Part shown: in pieces, positions 59,544 through 64,000 of the stretch | How the letters are laid out: every line of letters begins with the position of its first letter | Position numbering within the stretch: the first letter of the stretch is position 1 | Assembly (NCBI GenBank): GCA_016218765.1 | Contig: JACRCZ010000103.1 | Span: forward strand, 1 to 64,000 | From: Deltaproteobacteria bacterium | GTDB taxonomy: Bacteria > Myxococcota_A > Polyangia > DRWM01 > JAAZOP01 | DNA: 64,000 bases | Reading direction: 5' to 3' | Program-made: the position numbers and the translations under genes | The notes under the pieces: model-generated | Told to the model about the DNA's origin: nothing | Seen by the model: only the letters and a program-made list of their open reading frames with translations | Database searches by the model: none

Positions 59544-62500
59544 ATGAATCCGATTCGGTGGAAAGGCACACTGACGACGCTGGCACTGCTGCTGGTCGCG
59601 AGTTCCTCGACCCTGACCGGCTGCCCGGACGACGGCGGCAGCGCCGACGGCGGGATTGACTACTCCTACGACTACGAACCCGAGGAGGACTACGAGCCGG
59701 CAGACGTGCGGGACGACGGACCGCCGGATCGCGAAAGCGACGGTGGCGCCGACGCCGACGACGCCGGAGACGGGGACGCCGAGGCGGGGCCGAGCTGCGG
59801 CGACGGGTACCTCGATCCCGACGAGGATTGCGACGACGGGAACGACATCTCGGGCGACGGCTGCGAGCCCGACTGTACCTACCAGTGTACCGTGGACCTC
59901 GACTGCGACGACGGCGAGACGTGCAACGGCGACGAGGCGTGTTCCGCGTCGCACCTGTGCGAGCTGGGGACGGCGAAGGCCGAGGGCGAGCCGTGCACCG
60001 ACTCCTCGGGCGGGGACGGCGCCTGCCACGGCGGAACGTGCGCGCCGATCTCGTGCGGCGACGGCGTCGTCGATCCCGGCGAGGAGTGCGACGACGGGAA
60101 CGTCATCGATGGCGACGGCTGCGAGACCGACTGCACGTACACCTGCGTCGCCGATGCGGAATGCGACGACGGCGCCTTCTGCAACGGCGCGGAGACGTGC
60201 TCGGCGGCCTACGTCTGCGAGGCGGGAACGCCCGAAGCGGATCTGACGGCCTGCACCACGGCCGACGGGGCGGGGGGCGTCTGCCGCAGCGGGCTCTGCG
60301 CGGCCATCGACTGCGGCAACGCGCTGGTCGAGCCGGGGGAGGACTGCGACGACGGCAACGCCGTTCCGGGTGACGGCTGCGAGGCGGACTGCACGTGGAG
60401 CTGCTCCTCCGTGCCCGAGTGCGACGACGAGGTGCTGTGCAACGGCGCCGAGACCTGCACCGCGGCACACGTCTGCGAGGCCGGCCCCCCGGCCGACGAC
60501 CTCACGCCGTGCACGGCCGCGAGCGGTGCGGCCGGCGTCTGCCGTGGCGGGATGTGCGCCGAGGTCGCCTGCGGCAACGCCGTGGTCGACCCCGGCGAAG
60601 CATGCGACGACGGCAACACCGTCAACACCGATTCCTGTCTTTCGACCTGCGTCGCCGCCTCCTGCGGCGACGGCGAGGTGTGGGCCGGCTACGAGCAGTG
60701 CGACGGCGATGCCGCCCGTGCCTGCGCCACGTCCTGCGGCAGCGCCGGAACCCAGTCGTGCGACGCGTGCTCCTGGTCGGCCTGCGCGCCACCGGCGGAG
60801 ACGTGCAACGGGGCCGACGACGACTGCGACGGGCAGACCGACGAGGGGTTCGCGGTCGGCTCGGCCTGCGACGGCGGGGACTCCGACCTCTGTGCCGAAG
60901 GCACCCTGTCCTGTGACGCTTCCGGCACGGGCACCGCCTGCTCGGACGCCTCCGGCTCCACGCTCGACCTCTGCGACGGCTCGGACGAGGACTGCGACGC
61001 GGCGAGCGCGGACGGCTCGGAGGACCCGGGCGTCGGCGCCTCGTGCGACGGCACGGACAGCGATCTCTGCCGGGAGGGCAGCACGTCGTGCTCCGGCGGG
61101 TCGATCGTCTGCGGGGACGCCTCCGGCTCGACCACGGACCTGTGCAACGGCCTGGACGACGACTGCGATCCGGCGAGCGCGGACGGCTCGGAGGACCCGG
61201 GCGTGGGCGCCTCCTGCGACGGTACGGACAGCGATCTCTGCCTGGAAGGCACCGTCGCGTGCCACCTGGGCGCCCTCTCCTGCAACGACACGACGCTGTC
61301 GACCGTCGACCTGTGCAACGTCGCGGACGACGACTGCGACCCTGCGAGCGCCGACGGCTCGGAGGATCCACGCGTCGGGGCCTCGTGCGACGGCACGGAC
61401 AGCGATCTCTGCCTGGAGGGGGCCACGTCGTGCGCCGGCGGGACGCTGACGTGCGGCGACACGTCGGGATCGACGCCGGACCTGTGCAACGGCCTGGACG
61501 ACGACTGCGACCCGGCCAGCGCCGACGGCTCGGAGGACCCCGCGGCGGGCGTCTCCTGCGACGGCCCGGACAGCGATCTCTGCACGGAAGGGGTCAGGAC
61601 CTGCTCGGGTGCGACCCTCTCGTGTTCGGACGCCTCCGGCTCGACGGTCGACCTGTGCAACGGCGCGGACGACGACTGCGACCCGGTGAGCACCGACGGC
61701 TCGGAGGATCCCGGCGTCGGCGTGCGGTGCGACGGCTCCGACCCCGACACGTGCATGGAAGGAACCCAATTCTGCAGCGGCGGGTCCCTGCAGTGCTCCG
61801 ACCCGCCGGGGTCCTCGCCGGACCTGTGCAACGGAATCGATGACGACTGCAACCCGAGCACGCTGGACGGCTCCGGCGACCCGCTCGTCGGCGTTCCGTG
61901 CGACGGCCCGGACAGCGACCGCTGCATCGAGGGCAACAGCGCCTGCGCCGGCGGCGTCGTCCTGTGCAGCGACACGAGCCCTTCGACCCCCGACGTGTGC
62001 AACAACGCGGACGACGACTGCGATCCGTCCACCGCTGACGGCGCCGGGGATCCGCGGGTCGGCGGGGCGTGCGACGGGCCGGACCTCGATTCCTGCCCGG
62101 AAGGAACCGGCTCGTGCACCGCAGGAGTCTTCGCCTGCAACGACACGTCGGGCAATTCCATCGAGGTCTGCGACATGGTCGACAACGACTGCGACGGGAC
62201 CACGGACGAAGGCTACGTGCGCGACACCAACCCGCTGTGCACCGACGGCCTGTGGGACCTGGGCAGCATCTCGGGCGACATGGGTCCCGAGGCGACGAGC
62301 GACTCGTACTGGACCGAGCAGTGGGAGTGGGTCACCCTGCGCGAGGACGACCTGCTCTCGAACATCCCCATCACCGGCACGCTGAGCCTGTGGAGCCCGC
62401 CGGGCGTCGACTACAACCTCTACGTCTACTGCATTTCCTGCGGCGGCGACCTCGCCGGGTCGTCCACCGTGAGCGGGGCGACCGGCCACTACGACACCGT

Positions 62501-62642
62501 GAACGTGCGCCGCGAGGACACCGGCGGTGACGACACGCTCGACCTCATCGTCGAGATCCGCCACGCCTCGTCGGCCGGCTGCGCCGACTGGTCGCTGACG
62601 GTCGACGGCAATACGCCGGTCACCACCACCACCTGCCTGTAG
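59544..62642 (+). CDS. MopE-like Cys-rich repeat lipoprotein B, long repeat array
   Basis: 1032 residues from ATG 59544; GGGAGGGAGG at about 59525-59534 lies 9 bp away, while ATG 59535 directly abuts it and is less likely. Lipobox STLTGC. A short acidic Tyr-rich stretch, four 'CGDG/CGNA...GExCDDGN' Cys-rich repeats (about 85-370), then a tandem array of about nine MopE-type units ([18 protein letters not shown]), seven of them complete at about 50 residues each, and a C-terminal PPC-like domain. Cys spacing implies many disulfides. Probably a rigid surface protein with metal sites; no enzyme domain. Confidence 0.87.
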   Translation: MNPIRWKGTLTTLALLLVASSSTLTGCPDDGGSADGGIDYSYDYEPEEDYEPADVRDDGPPDRESDGGADADDAGDGDAEAGPSCGDGYLDPDEDCDDGNDISGDGCEPDCTYQCTVDLDCDDGETCNGDEACSASHLCELGTAKAEGEPCTDSSGGDGACHGGTCAPISCGDGVVDPGEECDDGNVIDGDGCETDCTYTCVADAECDDGAFCNGAETCSAAYVCEAGTPEADLTACTTADGAGGVCRSGLCAAIDCGNALVEPGEDCDDGNAVPGDGCEADCTWSCSSVPECDDEVLCNGAETCTAAHVCEAGPPADDLTPCTAASGAAGVCRGGMCAEVACGNAVVDPGEACDDGNTVNTDSCLSTCVAASCGDGEVWAGYEQCDGDAARACATSCGSAGTQSCDACSWSACAPPAETCNGADDDCDGQTDEGFAVGSACDGGDSDLCAEGTLSCDASGTGTACSDASGSTLDLCDGSDEDCDAASADGSEDPGVGASCDGTDSDLCREGSTSCSGGSIVCGDASGSTTDLCNGLDDDCDPASADGSEDPGVGASCDGTDSDLCLEGTVACHLGALSCNDTTLSTVDLCNVADDDCDPASADGSEDPRVGASCDGTDSDLCLEGATSCAGGTLTCGDTSGSTPDLCNGLDDDCDPASADGSEDPAAGVSCDGPDSDLCTEGVRTCSGATLSCSDASGSTVDLCNGADDDCDPVSTDGSEDPGVGVRCDGSDPDTCMEGTQFCSGGSLQCSDPPGSSPDLCNGIDDDCNPSTLDGSGDPLVGVPCDGPDSDRCIEGNSACAGGVVLCSDTSPSTPDVCNNADDDCDPSTADGAGDPRVGGACDGPDLDSCPEGTGSCTAGVFACNDTSGNSIEVCDMVDNDCDGTTDEGYVRDTNPLCTDGLWDLGSISGDMGPEATSDSYWTEQWEWVTLREDDLLSNIPITGTLSLWSPPGVDYNLYVYCISCGGDLAGSSTVSGATGHYDTVNVRREDTGGDDTLDLIVEIRHASSAGCADWSLTVDGNTPVTTTTCL

Positions 62643-62651
62643 CGGGCGTGC

Positions 62652-62683
62652 GGCGGGGGCGGCGCCTTGCGCGCCGCCCCGCC
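62652..62683. terminator. strong hairpin after the MopE-like genes
   Basis: GGCGGGGGCGGCGC (62652-62665) pairs with GCGCCGCCCCGCC (ending 62683) in a 13-bp stem with one bulged G and a 5-nt loop, 10 bp after the stop at 62642. No T-run follows, but stem strength suggests a terminator. Confidence 0.5.
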
Positions 62684-62702
62684 ACGTGCTGAACTGGCCC
62701 AC

Positions 62703-63299
62703 ATGAGCAGACCACCCGCCCCCCACCGCCCGCGCCCGCCTCTCCTGCCGCTCGCCGCGGCCGTCGTCGCCGCGCTCGCGCCCGACGCCGCCGGCTCGAT
62801 CGTGCGTGCCCTTTCGCTGACGCAGCTCGTCGAGCAGTCCGACTCGGTGGTGCTGGCCACGGTCGAGTCGGCGTCGTCGGCGTGGCTCGACGGTCGCATC
62901 GTCACCGACTCCGTCGTGGTCGTCGGCGAGGGTTTGGCGGGCGCGGCGGGCGGCGAGCGGATGGTCGTGCGTACGCTGGGGGGCGAGGTCGACGGGATCG
63001 GCCAGAAGGTCTTCGGGGAGCCGCAACTCCGGTGGGGCGAGCGGTACCTGCTGTTCCTGGAAGAGTACCCCGCCGGCGGCGGGCCTTCGAGCGCGATCTT
63101 CCGAGCGGTCGGGATGTCCCAAGGTGCCCTGCCGGTGGTCGACGGTCCGGGTGGCGCCCGTGTCGTGCCGAACCCCGACCTGCCGGAGCTGGTCGAGCCC
63201 GGGGTGGAGATGTCGGTGGGGCCCTGGCTCGACGTGCCTCGGCCCCTGGAGGACGTCCTGACCGAGGTCCGCGCGGCGGTGGACGAGGCGGGGAATTGA
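62703..63299 (+). CDS. secreted protein preceding a metalloprotease, unknown
   Basis: 198 residues from ATG 62703. Signal peptide (PPLLPLAAAVVAALAPDAAG), then a soluble domain that opens with LSLTQLVEQSDSVVLATVES and contains GERYLLFLEEYP. No catalytic motif was seen. It lies 18 bp before the matrixin-type gene on the same strand and both are exported, so it may be a partner such as a pro-protein or inhibitor; that is inference from position only. Confidence 0.75.
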   Translation: MSRPPAPHRPRPPLLPLAAAVVAALAPDAAGSIVRALSLTQLVEQSDSVVLATVESASSAWLDGRIVTDSVVVVGEGLAGAAGGERMVVRTLGGEVDGIGQKVFGEPQLRWGERYLLFLEEYPAGGGPSSAIFRAVGMSQGALPVVDGPGGARVVPNPDLPELVEPGVEMSVGPWLDVPRPLEDVLTEVRAAVDEAGN

Positions 63300-63300
63300 G

Positions 63301-63339
63301 ACCACCGATGAACACCGATGGACACCGATAGGGAAGGGA
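63301..63339 (+). repeat. interspersed 'ATGAACACCGATGGACACC' repeat, copy 3
   Basis: ACCACCGATGAACACCGATGG and following bases repeat the elements at 1579 and 16669. The second ATG (63318) is the only in-frame ATG before the metalloprotease signal peptide. Confidence 0.75.
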
Positions 63340-64000
63340 CCAGGACGGGGCCGTCTCCGCTGCTTCGTCCGTGCTCAGCCGTGCTCGTCTGTGGCTGCTG
63401 CGTGCTGCTCTGCGTTTCTCCGGCGCGGGCTTGGGTCCAGGCGACGACCGAGGAGGCGCCGCACCGGCCGCTGCACGTGGCCGACTCCAACTGTCTGCAG
63501 TACGTGGTTGCCGCCGGATGCTCGGCGGACGTCCCGAGCGACGATTGCCTCGTCGCCGTGACATTGGGGATGCGTGCCTGGGACCTGCGCGGCTCGCACT
63601 TCCGCTTCCGTCCGACTCCCGAAGTGACGTGCTGCGGCGCGGGCTATGAGCGGGACTGGACGAACACCAACTGTGTCGAGTGGCGCGAGGATCGCTGGCC
63701 CGGCGAGTACGGAGCGAGCACGATCGCGCTGACGACCTTGACGTACGACCCGGCGAACGGGGCCATCCTGGATGCGGACGTCGAGCTGAACGGGGTCGGC
63801 TACCGCTTCGGCACTGACTGCTCGGCGGACGTCATGGACATCCAGAACACGATTGCCCACGAGGCGGGCCACATGCTCGGGCTCGACCACACCGACGTCT
63901 TCGGGGCCACGATGCGTGTCTACAGCGGACCAGGCGATTGCTCGCTGCGCGACCTGGCCCCCGACGACGTGGAGGGTGCGACCACGCTCTACCCCTATGC
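63318..64000 (+). CDS. matrixin-type metalloprotease (partial, runs off the end)
   Basis: At least 227 residues, open at the right edge. The zinc site HEAGHMLGLDH is at 181-191 (HExxHxxGxxH, metzincin/matrixin type), with DDVEGATTLYPY after it as in matrixins. Before it are several Cys (TCCGAGYERDWTNTNC). The start is uncertain: ATG 63318 lies in an interspersed repeat and gives MDTDREG ahead of the hydrophobic signal region (AVLVCGCCVLLCVSPARA); GTG 63381 would begin inside that region. Secreted protease, substrate unknown. Confidence 0.85.
   Translation, partial: MDTDREGTRTGPSPLLRPCSAVLVCGCCVLLCVSPARAWVQATTEEAPHRPLHVADSNCLQYVVAAGCSADVPSDDCLVAVTLGMRAWDLRGSHFRFRPTPEVTCCGAGYERDWTNTNCVEWREDRWPGEYGASTIALTTLTYDPANGAILDADVELNGVGYRFGTDCSADVMDIQNTIAHEAGHMLGLDHTDVFGATMRVYSGPGDCSLRDLAPDDVEGATTLYPY
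63361..63421 (+). repeat. 'TCCGTGCTCAGCCGTGCTCG' repeat-like segment
   Basis: CCGTGCTCAGCCGTGCTCGTC, with GTGGCTGCTGCGTGCTGCTC after it, resembles a second dispersed element type. It overlaps the stretch encoding the signal peptide of the metalloprotease. Confidence 0.4.

Noticed and set aside
60960-62060. Regularly spaced repeats that could suggest a CRISPR array
   Set aside because: The repeats are in-frame protein units of about 150 bp with codon-level variation, encoding MopE-type motifs; there are no uniform short repeats and no cas genes.

Overview
The window is about 64 kb of very GC-rich DNA with strongly G/C-biased third codon positions. It fits a Myxococcota-like (deltaproteobacterial) genome. 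The clearest signs are a MYXO-CTERM-type tail on a secreted CHAP protein (32287-33615), MopE-like Cys-rich repeat proteins with the 'CGDG...CDDGN' and 'NGxDDDCD' signatures (57975-62642), many lipoproteins with Asp/Ala-rich linkers, and an NtrC-type activator with sigma-54-like promoters. No rRNA, tRNA, CRISPR array, insertion sequence or prophage was seen.

Layout. 1-14.5 kb is mostly housekeeping and secreted proteins: a PflX-like radical SAM protein, a GT39-type glycosyltransferase, metK, mfd, a PPC-repeat lipoprotein and a carbon-nitrogen hydrolase. 14.6-15.5 kb is a Kazal-domain protein with a long Asp-Ala run. From 15.5 to 56 kb lies a large, broken-up type II fatty acid/polyene synthase locus of the aryl-polyene (APE)/xanthomonadin/flexirubin kind. 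It has three acyl carrier proteins, two stand-alone FabZ-like dehydratases, a FabG ketoreductase, a FabD-like transacylase, an acyl ligase, four catalytically intact ketosynthase domains plus one chain-length-factor domain, two 4HBT thioesterases, two acyltransferases, a LolA-like carrier, a DUF3261-like lipoprotein, an MMPL exporter and a phosphopantetheinyl transferase. The genes form several transcription units: 15460-18068 (+), 18629-21596 (+), 32217-30231 (-), 30057-22483 (-), 41326-51252 (+) and 56055-52174 (-). Several of these start at TTGACN-N17/18-TATNNN type promoters.

Three features set the lipid locus apart from textbook APE clusters. Three radical SAM proteins are built into two of its operons, each time beside an acyl carrier protein. 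Glycosyltransferase, MMPL exporter and methyltransferase are one polypeptide of 1316 residues. Other activities are also fused (dehydratase + phosphopantetheinyl transferase, DAK2 + DegV, ketosynthase + chain-length factor). No aromatic-starter gene was recognised.

Inside the locus, at 34.7-39.9 kb, is a separate cassette that may be undescribed. It holds two paralogous proteins with a Gly-rich membrane segment, a core of repeated Cys-Leu motifs and a conserved C-terminal helix, followed by a radical SAM/SPASM-like protein, a B12-fold radical SAM protein and a convergent HExxH protein. It looks like a peptide-modification (RiPP-like) system.

56-64 kb holds a sigma-54 activator gene divergent from two paralogous MopE-like lipoprotein genes. 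Both carry a near-identical -24/-12 element about 55 bp before their start codons. The window ends inside a matrixin-type metalloprotease gene. Short interspersed repeats lie in many gene gaps and in places supply start codons.
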